Part shown: piece after piece, positions 25,476-33,202 of the stretch | How positions within the stretch are numbered: the first letter of the stretch is position 1 | Layout: each line of letters starts with the position of its first letter | Assembly (NCBI RefSeq): GCF_947488945.1 | Contig: NZ_CANLBS010000020.1 | Coordinates: 102,290-166,289, forward strand | DNA: 64,000 bases | Direction of reading: 5' to 3' | Origin: an uncultured Streptomyces sp. | GTDB lineage: Bacteria; Actinomycetota; Actinomycetes; Streptomycetales; Streptomycetaceae | Program-made: the position numbers and the translations under genes | The notes under the pieces: generated by a model | The model's input: the letters and a program-made list of their open reading frames with translations, nothing else | What the model was told of the DNA's origin: nothing | Database searches by the model: none

Positions 25476-25994
25476 ATGCCGGAAATAGCTACTGGTGGGA
25501 AACATGCGCCGCGCGCCACGGGGAGCGGTGCGGCTCACAGCTGGTGCGCGCCCCGGGTGCCCCGCGCGGTGCCCGAGGCGCGTCACCGGGTCCGCGAGGC
25601 GATGCGCGCGTGGGGGGAGCCCGCGGAGCGCGTCGAAGCGGCGTCGCTGATCGTGACGGAACTGGTCGCCAACGCGCTCCAGCACACCGGCACCCGGCGG
25701 ATCCGCTGCCGACTGCTCCGTTCGGGCGACGGCGTGCGGATCTGCGTCTGGAACCGGGGCCGGGGGCGCCTCCCCTCGCCCCGGCCGCCCGCCGACGCGG
25801 AACCGTCCGGCGGCGACGCCGGGGCGAGGGGTGCGGCGTCCTGGCCGACCGCCGGGGCGGCGCGCGGCGAGGGCGCGGAGCGGGCGGAGGGACTGTCCGA
25901 GCACGGCCGGGGCCTCGTGCTCGTGGAGGCGCTGTCGAAGCGCTGGGGCACCAGCGCGGCCCTGGCGGGACGCCTGGTCTGGGCCGACGTCTGA
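25476..25994 (+). CDS. RsbW-like ATP-binding protein (anti-sigma factor type)
   Basis: 172-residue cytosolic protein with a HATPase_c_2 domain. The N-box is ELVANALQHTG, followed by RIRCRLLRSGDGVRICVWNRGRG and the G-box EHGRGLVLVEALSKRWG. An insertion of about 45 Ala/Gly/Pro-rich residues separates the strand after the N-box from the G-box, which is unusual in length. Such proteins phosphorylate or bind anti-sigma antagonists, or pair with XRE-DUF5753 regulators as here. ATG at 25476 is used; the Shine-Dalgarno is weak. Confidence 0.82.
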   Translation: MPEIATGGKHAPRATGSGAAHSWCAPRVPRAVPEARHRVREAMRAWGEPAERVEAASLIVTELVANALQHTGTRRIRCRLLRSGDGVRICVWNRGRGRLPSPRPPADAEPSGGDAGARGAASWPTAGAARGEGAERAEGLSEHGRGLVLVEALSKRWGTSAALAGRLVWADV

Positions 25995-26051
25995 TACGTC
26001 CGCGCACGCGTGACACCCCGCCGGGGAAGAGCCCGCCGGGGGACGGCCGCG

Positions 26052-26753
26052 TCAGACGGTCGCCGTGCGGCACTCCGGGTGACCCCAGCCGTCGGGGTTC
26101 TTGGCGATGGTGTCCTTGGCAGCGTACGGCTTCCCGCAACGGCACCGGCCCGCGAACTTGGCGCGGATCGTCCCGCCCGTGCGCGGGGTGCGGGCCGTCC
26201 CGCCGGACGCGGCCCCCTGCTTCGCCTTCGGCGCCGGGCCGCCCCTGGCCGACCGGGCGGGTGCGGGCACCGGCAGCGCGGTCGCGCCGTGGACGGTCCC
26301 GGCCGCGACCTGTGTGACGGCCGCCTCGCTGGCGGCCTGGTCGGCGAGCGCGTTCAGCGGGTCGCCGTCCACCTGGTGCGCCGGCACGTACTGGAACCGC
26401 ACGGTGCGCCCGGACAGCAGCGCGTCGATCCGCACCACCAGTTCCTGGTTGGCGACCGGCTTGCCGCCGGAGGTCTTCCAGCCGTTGCGCTTCCAGCCCG
26501 GCAGCCACTTGGTCACCGCGTTCATCGCGTACTGCGAGTCCATCCGCACCTCCAGGGGCACCGCCGGGTCGGTCGACTCCAGCAGCGAGCGCAGGGCGGT
26601 CAGCTCGGCCACGTTGTTGGTGGCGGTGCCCAGCGGCCCGGCCTCCCAGCGGACCGGGTTCCCCTCGGCGTCGGCGACCACCCACGCCCAGGCGGCGGGC
26701 CCGGGATTCCCCTTCGACGCCCCGTCACACGCGGCGATCATGCGTTCGTCCAT
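26052..26753 (-). CDS. Ribonuclease HI with C-terminal zinc-ribbon-like extension
   Basis: 233-residue RNase H. Residues 5-145 are the type-1 RNase H fold with the four acidic metal ligands intact: D10 (CDGASKGNPGP), E50 (NNVAELTAL), D72 (MDSQYAMNAV) and D138 (NALADQAA), plus H126. It cleaves RNA in RNA-DNA hybrids. After an Ala/Pro/Gly-rich linker the last ~35 residues carry a C.C motif (GRCRCGKPYAAKD) and GWGHPEC. This looks like a small zinc-binding ribbon absent from E. coli RnhA. ATG at 26753 abuts GAGGG; ATG at 26741 is possible. Confidence 0.9.
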   Translation of the reverse strand: MDERMIAACDGASKGNPGPAAWAWVVADAEGNPVRWEAGPLGTATNNVAELTALRSLLESTDPAVPLEVRMDSQYAMNAVTKWLPGWKRNGWKTSGGKPVANQELVVRIDALLSGRTVRFQYVPAHQVDGDPLNALADQAASEAAVTQVAAGTVHGATALPVPAPARSARGGPAPKAKQGAASGGTARTPRTGGTIRAKFAGRCRCGKPYAAKDTIAKNPDGWGHPECRTATV

Positions 26754-26871
26754 CCCTCGATCATGCCAGCCCCGGCCATGCGCCCGGCCCGCTCTCCCCC
26801 GCCGGGGCCCGGGTGACGGAGGCCCGCTCCACCCGCGCCGCTTCCGGGGACGGCGGCCCGCTCCCGGCGGC

Positions 26872-26901
26872 GGGGCGGGGTCGGGTCGGGTCGGGGTCGG
26901 G
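26872..26901. repeat. G-tract repeat at the SDR 3' end
   Basis: Six consecutive G-runs of three or four (GGGG, GGGG, GGG, GGG, GGGG, GGG) separated by one or two bases, mostly TC. It ends three bases beyond the SDR stop codon in the 151-bp gap to the RNase HI gene. It could form a G-quadruplex on the plus strand, i.e. the template strand of the SDR gene, or be a length-variable repeat. Confidence 0.6.
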
Positions 26902-26904
26902 TGA

Positions 26905-27699
26905 TCACGGCACGATGGAGTCCACGTACCCGCCGTCGACCCGCACCGCCGCCCCCGTGGTGGCGGACGCCTGCGCGGAGCTGAGGTAGACCACCAGGTG
27001 GGCGATCTCCTCGGGCTCGATGAGGCGCTGGAGGAGCGACTGCGGGCGGTGCCGCCGCATGAACACGCGCTGGGCCTCCTCCCACGGGAGGTCCTTGTCG
27101 ACCAGCTCGTACACGAAGTCCTCGACCCCGCCCGTGTGGGTGGGTCCCGCGATCACCGTGTTCACGGTCACGCCGGTGCCGGCCGCCTCCTTGGCGAAGC
27201 CGCGCGAGACGGCCAGCAGGGCGGTCTTGGACATGCCGTAGTGGATCATCTCCGCCGGGATGACGATCGCCGAGTCGCTGGCGATGTTCTGCACCCGGCT
27301 CCAGCCCCGCTCCTTCATACCGGGCAGGTAGCGCCGCACGAGCCGCACGGCGCTGAGCACGTTGGTGTCGAAGTAGGTGCGCCACTCCTCGTCGGTGATC
27401 TCCAGCGGCGGCCGGGAGCCGAAGATGCCCAGGTTGTTCACCAGGACGTCGGCGGCGGGCACGGCCGCCAGCAGCCGGTCCGCCCCCTCGTCCGTGACCA
27501 GGTCGCAGGCGACCGCCTCCACGTCCGCGTCCGGTGCGGCGGCGCGTACGGTCTCCGACGCCGCGTCCAGGCGCTCCCGGTTGCGCCCGGTCAGCACGAC
27601 GGCGGCGCCTGCGGCGGCCAGCCCGGTGGCGACGGCCAGGCCGATGCCTTGCGAGGAACCGGTGACGACGGCCTTCTTGCCCGTGAGATCGATGCGCAC
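26905..27699 (-). CDS. Short-chain dehydrogenase/reductase
   Basis: 264-residue NAD(P)-dependent oxidoreductase. Motifs in order: cofactor loop TGSSQGIG (near residue 14), R of TGRNRER favouring NADP, NNLGIFG, active-site Ser in IASDSA, YGMSK (Tyr and Lys of the YxxxK motif), and terminal VRVDGGYVDSIVP. The insert MRRHRPQSLLQRLIEPEEIAHLV with the EEIA loop is typical of classical SDRs of the 3-oxoacyl reductase type; the substrate is unknown. GTG start at 27699 is chosen: AAGGA lies seven bases upstream. Confidence 0.9.
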   Translation of the reverse strand: MRIDLTGKKAVVTGSSQGIGLAVATGLAAAGAAVVLTGRNRERLDAASETVRAAAPDADVEAVACDLVTDEGADRLLAAVPAADVLVNNLGIFGSRPPLEITDEEWRTYFDTNVLSAVRLVRRYLPGMKERGWSRVQNIASDSAIVIPAEMIHYGMSKTALLAVSRGFAKEAAGTGVTVNTVIAGPTHTGGVEDFVYELVDKDLPWEEAQRVFMRRHRPQSLLQRLIEPEEIAHLVVYLSSAQASATTGAAVRVDGGYVDSIVP

Positions 27700-27869
27700 C
27701 CTGCGGTCCTTCCCGTCCCTGTCCCCGCCCCCGTGCGGCGACGGATTCCCAGCGTCGCACCGGGCCGCACGGGGCGCGCTGCGGGCCCGTTCGGGCGGCA
27801 CGGGGGCCGGCGGGACGTTCGGCCCTGCGTTTCGCCGATGGGCGGGCGGCTCGTCAGGCGGGGGCGCCC

Positions 27870-27900
27870 TTGACCTCGACAATGCTTGAGGTTCTACCGT
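27870..27900 (+). promoter_or_regulatory. MerR-type promoter/operator for the ABC exporter
   Basis: -35 TTGACC (27870-27875) and -10 TACCGT (27895-27900), separated by 19 bp, which is two more than normal and the hallmark of MerR-activated promoters. The spacer is filled by the imperfect palindrome ACCTCGACAATGCTTGAGGT (27873-27892). It lies 90 bp before the exporter start. No merR gene is in the window. Confidence 0.7.
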
Positions 27901-27989
27901 GCGATCCATCCGCCGGGGCCGTCCGCCCCGGCGGCGCGGATCGCGGGCATACCGGCCCGCGCGCCCGCCCCGCCGAACACGGAGCCTCC

Positions 27990-29879
27990 ATGAGCATGGA
28001 CATCACGGCGTGGTCGTCGCTGCAGAGCGTGATCAACGCCCCACAGGACCACCGCCCCTTCTCGCGGGCCACCGTGCGCCGCGTCCTCGCCTTCGCCCGG
28101 CCGCACCGACGCGCCCTGACCTGGTTCCTCGTGGTGAGCGTCGCCGGGGCGCTGCTCGCGGTGGCCACCCCCATGCTGGCCGGACGGGTCGTCGACACGA
28201 TCGTGCACGACGGCTCCTCCTCCACCGTGACCCGCCTGGCGCTGCTCATCGCGGTGATCGCGGTGGCGGAGGCCGGACTCGGGCTGGTCACCCGCTGGTT
28301 CTCCGCCACGCTGGGCGAAGGGCTGATCCTCGACCTGCGCACCGCGGTCTTCGACCACGTACAGCGGATGCCGGTCGCCTTCTTCACCCGGACCAGGACC
28401 GGCGCGCTGGTCAGCCGGCTGAACAACGACGTGATCGGCGCCCAACGGGCCTTCAGCAACACGCTGTCCGGGGTGGTCGCCAACGTGGTGACGCTGGCCC
28501 TCACGCTGGCGGTGATGGTGGGCATCTCGTGGCGGATCACGCTGCTGGCGCTCGTCCTGCTGCCCGCCTTCGTGGTACCGGCCCGGCGGACGGGCGCCCG
28601 GATGGCGGGACTGCAACGGGAGGCGGCGGCGCACAACGCGGCGATGGGCACCCGGATGACGGAACGCTTCTCCGCCCCCGGCGCCACGCTCGTCAAGCTC
28701 TTCGGGCGGCCCGGGGCGGAGTCGGCGGCGTTCGCCGAGCGGGCGCGCCGGGTCCGCGACATCGGGGTGCGGACCGCGATGGCCCAGTCCGCGTTCCTCA
28801 CCGCGCTCACCCTCGTCTCGGCGCTCGCCCTGGCGCTGGTCTACGGCCTCGGCGGCCTCTACGCCCTGCGCGGCTCCCTGGAGCCGGGCGACATCGTGGC
28901 GCTCGCCCTGCTGCTGACCCGGCTCTACGCCCCGCTGACCGCGCTCGCCGGGGCGCGGGTCGAGGTGATGAGCGCGCTCGTGAGCTTCGAGCGGGTCTTC
29001 GAGGTCCTCGACCTGAAACCGCTGATCGCCGAGAGGCCCGACGCGCGGGGGCTCGACGACGGACCGGTGCCGATCGAGTTCGACGGGGTGTCGTTCGCCT
29101 ATCCGGCGGCGGGCGAGGTGTCGCTGGCCTCGCTGGAGGAGGTGGCCCGACTGGACTCCCGTGGCGGGGAGAGGGTGCTGCACGACGTGTCGTTCCGCGC
29201 CGAGGCCGGGCAGACGGTGGCAATCGTCGGCTCCTCGGGCGCCGGCAAGTCCTCGCTGGCCCAGTTGCTGCCCCGGCTGTACGACGCCGACACGGGCGCG
29301 GTGCGGATCGGCGGGGTGGACGTGAGGGAGTTGACCGGCGCGGCACTGCGGGCGACGGTCGGCATGGTGACCCAGGACGGCCACCTCTTCCACGAGTCGG
29401 TCCGCGCCAATCTGCTGCTGGCCGCGCCGGACGCCACCGAGGAGGAGATCCGGGACGCGCTGCGGCGCTCACGGCTCGACGGTCTGGTCGCGTCGCTGCC
29501 GGACGGGCTGGACACGGTGGTGGGCGAACGCGGCTACCGGCTCTCCGGCGGTGAGCGCCAACGGCTGACCATCGCGCGGCTGCTGCTGGCCCGTCAGCGG
29601 GTGGTGGTACTGGACGAGGCGACCGCCCATCTGGACTCCACGGCCGAGGCCGCCGTCCAGGAGGCGCTCACGGAGGCGCTGCGCGGGCGGACCGCCCTGG
29701 TGATCGCGCACCGTTTGTCGACCGTGCGCCACGCCGATCTGATCCTGGTGGTCGAGGAGGGGAGGATCGCGGAGCGCGGCACGCACGACGAACTGCTGGC
29801 CGCCGACGGCCGGTACGCGCAGCTGTACCGGACCCAGTTCGACCGGCCGCGGACGCCCCGGCCGCACCCGGTGGGATGA
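27990..29879 (+). CDS. ABC exporter (fused membrane and ATPase domains)
   Basis: 629-residue half transporter working as a homodimer, probably exporting drugs or lipids. The first ~330 residues form the six-helix ABC_membrane domain (LTWFLVVSVAGALLAVATPMLAGRVVDTIV, MPVAFFTRTRTGALVSRLNND). The C-terminal ATPase has Walker A GSSGAGKSS, Q-loop MVTQDGHLFHESV, signature LSGGERQR, Walker B VVVLDEATAHLD and H-loop IAHRLSTV. ATG at 27990 with GGAG five bases upstream is chosen over a longer frame that would run through the promoter. The MerR-type promoter suggests induction by a ligand or redox signal. Confidence 0.93.
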   Translation: MSMDITAWSSLQSVINAPQDHRPFSRATVRRVLAFARPHRRALTWFLVVSVAGALLAVATPMLAGRVVDTIVHDGSSSTVTRLALLIAVIAVAEAGLGLVTRWFSATLGEGLILDLRTAVFDHVQRMPVAFFTRTRTGALVSRLNNDVIGAQRAFSNTLSGVVANVVTLALTLAVMVGISWRITLLALVLLPAFVVPARRTGARMAGLQREAAAHNAAMGTRMTERFSAPGATLVKLFGRPGAESAAFAERARRVRDIGVRTAMAQSAFLTALTLVSALALALVYGLGGLYALRGSLEPGDIVALALLLTRLYAPLTALAGARVEVMSALVSFERVFEVLDLKPLIAERPDARGLDDGPVPIEFDGVSFAYPAAGEVSLASLEEVARLDSRGGERVLHDVSFRAEAGQTVAIVGSSGAGKSSLAQLLPRLYDADTGAVRIGGVDVRELTGAALRATVGMVTQDGHLFHESVRANLLLAAPDATEEEIRDALRRSRLDGLVASLPDGLDTVVGERGYRLSGGERQRLTIARLLLARQRVVVLDEATAHLDSTAEAAVQEALTEALRGRTALVIAHRLSTVRHADLILVVEEGRIAERGTHDELLAADGRYAQLYRTQFDRPRTPRPHPVG

Positions 29880-29888
29880 GCCGGTGCG

Positions 29889-30158
29889 TCAGGCGGCGCG
29901 ACGGAGCAGACGCGCGCGGCGCAGCGGTCGCCGGGTCCGGCGCAGGGCGTCGCGCCCGGCGTACCGCCACGCCCCCGGGCGGGCGGGCCCGCGTGCCCCG
30001 ACGCCGGTGACGAAGGTGCTGACGGGCGCCATCGGGTCGCCCGAGGCGGCGCGGGCCAGCAGGACGCCGACGACGAGCGGGAGGAGGGCACCCGCCAGAG
30101 CGGTGCCCGCGAGGGTGACGTGGTGGGCGCGGGTGGTGCGCCGGATGACGGGGAGCAT
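29889..30158 (-). CDS. Small hypothetical membrane protein
   Basis: 89-residue protein with a basic N-terminus, one clear hydrophobic segment (TLAGTALAGALLPLVVGVLLARAASG) and a very Arg-rich C-terminal tail (about 13 Arg in the last 30 residues). No family recognised. It is convergent with the ABC exporter (10 bp apart). GGA precedes the ATG by about three bases. Confidence 0.5.
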   Translation of the reverse strand: MLPVIRRTTRAHHVTLAGTALAGALLPLVVGVLLARAASGDPMAPVSTFVTGVGARGPARPGAWRYAGRDALRRTRRPLRRARLLRRAA

Positions 30159-30311
30159 GGGTCCATCAGACCGTCCGGTGCCCGCCCGGCGGATGGGCCG
30201 GGGTACTCAGTCCGGGGTCCGGTGGTACTCACGCCGGGGCGGTACGGGCGCGCCCCTGGCATCACCGTGCGTACCCCCGGCAGCACCGTGCGGGCCCGCC
30301 CCCGGCACCGG

Positions 30312-31379
30312 TCACCGGGCGTCGGAGCGCAGGTGGGCGAGGACCGGGAGGTGGTCGCTGCCGGTGGCCGGGAGCGCCTCGATCCGGGTGACGGCCGCCG
30401 CCCGCGCGAGGACCTGGTCGATCCGGGCGACGGGCAGGGAGGCGGGCCAGCTGAGGGCGAACCCCCGCTCCGGGGCGGCCAGTCGGGAGGTGACGGGGCC
30501 GAGGCCGCGGTCCTGGACCGTGCCGTTGAGGTCACCGAGCAGCACCAGTCGCTCCAGCGGCTCCGCGTCGATCCGTCGGGCCAGCAGCCGTGCGCTCCCG
30601 TCCCGGCGCCGGGCCTCGAAGCCGGCGGTGGGACCGATGCGCACCGACGGCAAGTGAGCGACGACGGCGGCCAGTTCACCGTCCGGGGTGTGGACGGTGG
30701 CACGCAGCCCCCGGTTCCACCCCGCGCCAACACCGCTCGGCCGGATGTCGAGGGCCCGCACGTCGGTCAGCGGGTGTGCCGACCAGAGCCCGACCGTGCC
30801 GCGCGCCGCGTGGTACGGGTACCGCGCGGCGAGCTCCCGCCGGTAGACCGGGAGGGCGGCCGGCGTCACCTCCTCCAGGGCGATCAGGTCCGCCCCGTGC
30901 GGGACGAGGGACCGGGCGGTTCCCCGCGGGTCCGGGTTCACGTCGCTGACGTTGTGCTGGAGCGCGAGGAAGTCGTGCGGTGCGCCGGCGGGGGGCAGCA
31001 GCAGGGGTCCGAACTGGCCCGCCCAGACCAGCGCGGGGAGCGCGGCGGCGACGGTCCCCGCCGGGGAGCGGCGCAGCAGGGCGACGGCGAGCAGCGGCGG
31101 GACGGTCAGGCCGAGCCACGGCAGGAACGTCTCCAGCAGGCTCCCGGGCCGGCCGGGCAGGTCCGGAACCACCCCCGGAGCGAGCAGCAACAGGGCGACC
31201 ACCAGGGCGCAGAGGGACAGCACGCGCCCGCCGCGTCGACGGGCGGGGGCCGGCCCGGCCTCCGGCTCGCGGTCCGCCGCCGGGACCGTGTCGCCCGGGG
31301 CGGCGCCCTCGCGCTCCGTGCCGTCCGCGGGCGCCCGGTCCGTCGCCGCCGAACCGCTCCCCGTGGACCCCGGCCGCAT
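30312..31379 (-). CDS. Membrane endonuclease/exonuclease/phosphatase-family protein, VanJ-like
   Basis: 355-residue protein. A charged N-terminal tail of about 55 residues is followed by three transmembrane helices (VLSLCALVVALLLLAPGV, LPWLGLTVPPLLAVALL, AGTVAAALPALVWAGQF). An exported EEP domain follows: HNVSDVNPDP, DLIALEEVTP, VVAHLPSVRIG, LLGDLNGTVQDRG and TGSDHLPVLAHL, retaining the Asn/Glu/Asp/His catalytic set. The same layout occurs in VanJ of Streptomyces, a membrane phosphoesterase that confers teicoplanin resistance and acts on undecaprenyl pyrophosphate. That specific activity is inferred here. ATG at 31379 has GGAG four bases upstream. Confidence 0.8.
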   Translation of the reverse strand: MRPGSTGSGSAATDRAPADGTEREGAAPGDTVPAADREPEAGPAPARRRGGRVLSLCALVVALLLLAPGVVPDLPGRPGSLLETFLPWLGLTVPPLLAVALLRRSPAGTVAAALPALVWAGQFGPLLLPPAGAPHDFLALQHNVSDVNPDPRGTARSLVPHGADLIALEEVTPAALPVYRRELAARYPYHAARGTVGLWSAHPLTDVRALDIRPSGVGAGWNRGLRATVHTPDGELAAVVAHLPSVRIGPTAGFEARRRDGSARLLARRIDAEPLERLVLLGDLNGTVQDRGLGPVTSRLAAPERGFALSWPASLPVARIDQVLARAAAVTRIEALPATGSDHLPVLAHLRSDAR

Positions 31380-32080
31380 CCGTCTCCGCTCCCGTCCCGT
31401 CACCACGCCCCGGCGGGGCGTGTCACAGGGACGACGCGGACCGGTGCGGCACGGTTCCGCACCCCCCGCACGGCACCCCTCCCGGACACCGGCGCGAAGC
31501 ATCCCGGCGTACGGGCGGGGCGGTCGGACGGAATGCTCCGCAAAATCCAGAAAGGTGAATCCGCGGCGACCTGACGCCGCGTCACCGCAATTCCTCGGGC
31601 GAATGGCGTAAGGGCGCGAAGGCCGGCCGTGTCCCGCAAGCCGGGCGATCGGCGGCGATCGGGCGGGAAACGGCTTCACGCGCTTCCACCGCACTGTGCC
31701 ACGGGCGTACTCGCTTCCGGGTGCGTGCCTTTCCGCGTGTCGGGCGCAATTGCCGGAAGGGCGGGGGAGGTTCCCGCACGTCCGGGCACCGTTCCCGTAC
31801 TCGCCGCGCGTACGCGGTGCGGAAACGTCCCCAGCTGAGGTTACGTGCGAGTCATACGTGTGTTCCGGCCGTCAATCTGCCAAAGTGCACTTCGGTTTTA
31901 CTCACTTGATCCGGAACCAGAAAAGCACGCCTCACACCGCCATTCCGAGAGAGCATGAGAAATGACCGGTAGGCACGCACTGCATTGGCCTTACGGGCTC
32001 GCCCTTTCGAAACGGCACTTCGGACGGTCGGGCGACGAGGCATCCCGGCGCGGCGCAAGAGTCACCCCGGAGAAATCCAC
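31380..32080. other. Gene-free region upstream of the exopolysaccharide operon
   Basis: About 700 bp between the divergent VanJ-like gene and the first glycosyltransferase. Short open frames exist but none has a ribosome site plus coding character. The part 31840-31970 is clearly AT-richer than its surroundings and is the likely promoter zone. I could not identify a certain -35/-10 pair or operator. Confidence 0.5.
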
Positions 32081-33202
32081 TTGAAGATTCTGCACCTGGT
32101 CCAGCCCGTGGAGGGCGGCGTCGCGAGGGTCGTGGTCGATCTCGTCCGGGCGCAGGCCGGAGCGGGGCTCCGTCCCGTGGTCGCCTGTCCGCCGGACGGC
32201 GGGCTGGCCGCCGCCGCCGCCGAGGCGGGCGCCCAGGTACGTCCCTGGCACGCCGGGCGGGACCCGGATCTGCGGCTGGCCGGCGAGGTCGCCGGGGTCC
32301 GCGCCCTGGTGCGCTCGTGCCGGCCGCAGCTGGTGCACGCGCACAGCGCCAAGGCGGGGCTGGCGGGCCGGATCGCCGTGCGCGGCCGGGTGCCCACCGT
32401 CTTCCAGCCGCACGCCTGGTCGTTCGAGGCGGTGCGCGGGGCGACCGCGGCGTCCGCCCGGCGGTGGGAGCGGTTCGGGGCCCGCTGGGCCGACCGGGTG
32501 CTCTGTGTCAGCGAGTCCGAGCGCGACCGCGGGCGGCTCGCCGGGATCGCCGCCCGGTGGTCGGTGATCCGCAACGGCGTCGACCTGGACCGGTTCCGTC
32601 CCGGCGACCGGGACGCCGCCCGCGCGGCGCTCTCGCTCCCCGCCGGAGTGCCGCTGGTGGTCTGCGTCGGCCGGCTGAGCCGTCAGAAGGGCCAGGACGT
32701 CCTGCTGGACGCCTGGCGGCGGGCTCGTGCCGGCGGTGCGCTGCTCGCCCTGGTCGGCGGCGGGCCCGAGGAGGACCGGCTGCGCGCCGCGGCCCCGGAC
32801 GGAGTGCTCTTCGCCGGAGCGGCGGACGACGTGGTGCCGTGGCTGCACGCCTCGGACGTGGTCGTGCTGCCCTCCCGCTGGGAGGGGATGGCGCTGGCGC
32901 CGCTGGAGGCCATGGCCTGCGGGCGGCCCGTCCTGGTGACGGACGTCGCGGGGGCCGGCGAGAGCCTGCCGCCGGGCCAGGCCGCCCACTGCCTGGTGGC
33001 TCCGGAGGACCCGGCGGCGCTGGCCGGGGCTCTGGCGGCGCTGCTGGCCGACGCCGGTCTGCGCGAGGCGCTGGGCCGCGCCGCGGGGCTGCACGCCCGT
33101 GCGGCGTTCGACGTGCGGGCGACCGCGGACGCGGTGGTCCGCCTCTACCAGGAACTTGTTCCCCCGTCAGGCACCACCACGAGAGAGCGCACCGAGCGAT
33201 GA
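32081..33202 (+). CDS. Glycosyltransferase family 4 (exopolysaccharide operon, first gene)
   Basis: 373-residue GT4 enzyme with GT-B fold that transfers a sugar from a nucleotide donor to a lipid-linked acceptor in the cytosol. The N-terminal acceptor domain starts LKILHLVQPVEGGVARVVVDL. The C-terminal donor domain has VCVGRLSRQKGQDVLLDAW, GGGPEEDRLRA and the E-x7-E region SRWEGMALAPLEAMACGRPVLVTDVAG. TTG start at 32081 is supported by GGAG (32069-32072) eight bases upstream and by the family N-terminus. The stop overlaps the next start (ATGA). Confidence 0.9.
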   Translation: MKILHLVQPVEGGVARVVVDLVRAQAGAGLRPVVACPPDGGLAAAAAEAGAQVRPWHAGRDPDLRLAGEVAGVRALVRSCRPQLVHAHSAKAGLAGRIAVRGRVPTVFQPHAWSFEAVRGATAASARRWERFGARWADRVLCVSESERDRGRLAGIAARWSVIRNGVDLDRFRPGDRDAARAALSLPAGVPLVVCVGRLSRQKGQDVLLDAWRRARAGGALLALVGGGPEEDRLRAAAPDGVLFAGAADDVVPWLHASDVVVLPSRWEGMALAPLEAMACGRPVLVTDVAGAGESLPPGQAAHCLVAPEDPAALAGALAALLADAGLREALGRAAGLHARAAFDVRATADAVVRLYQELVPPSGTTTRERTER

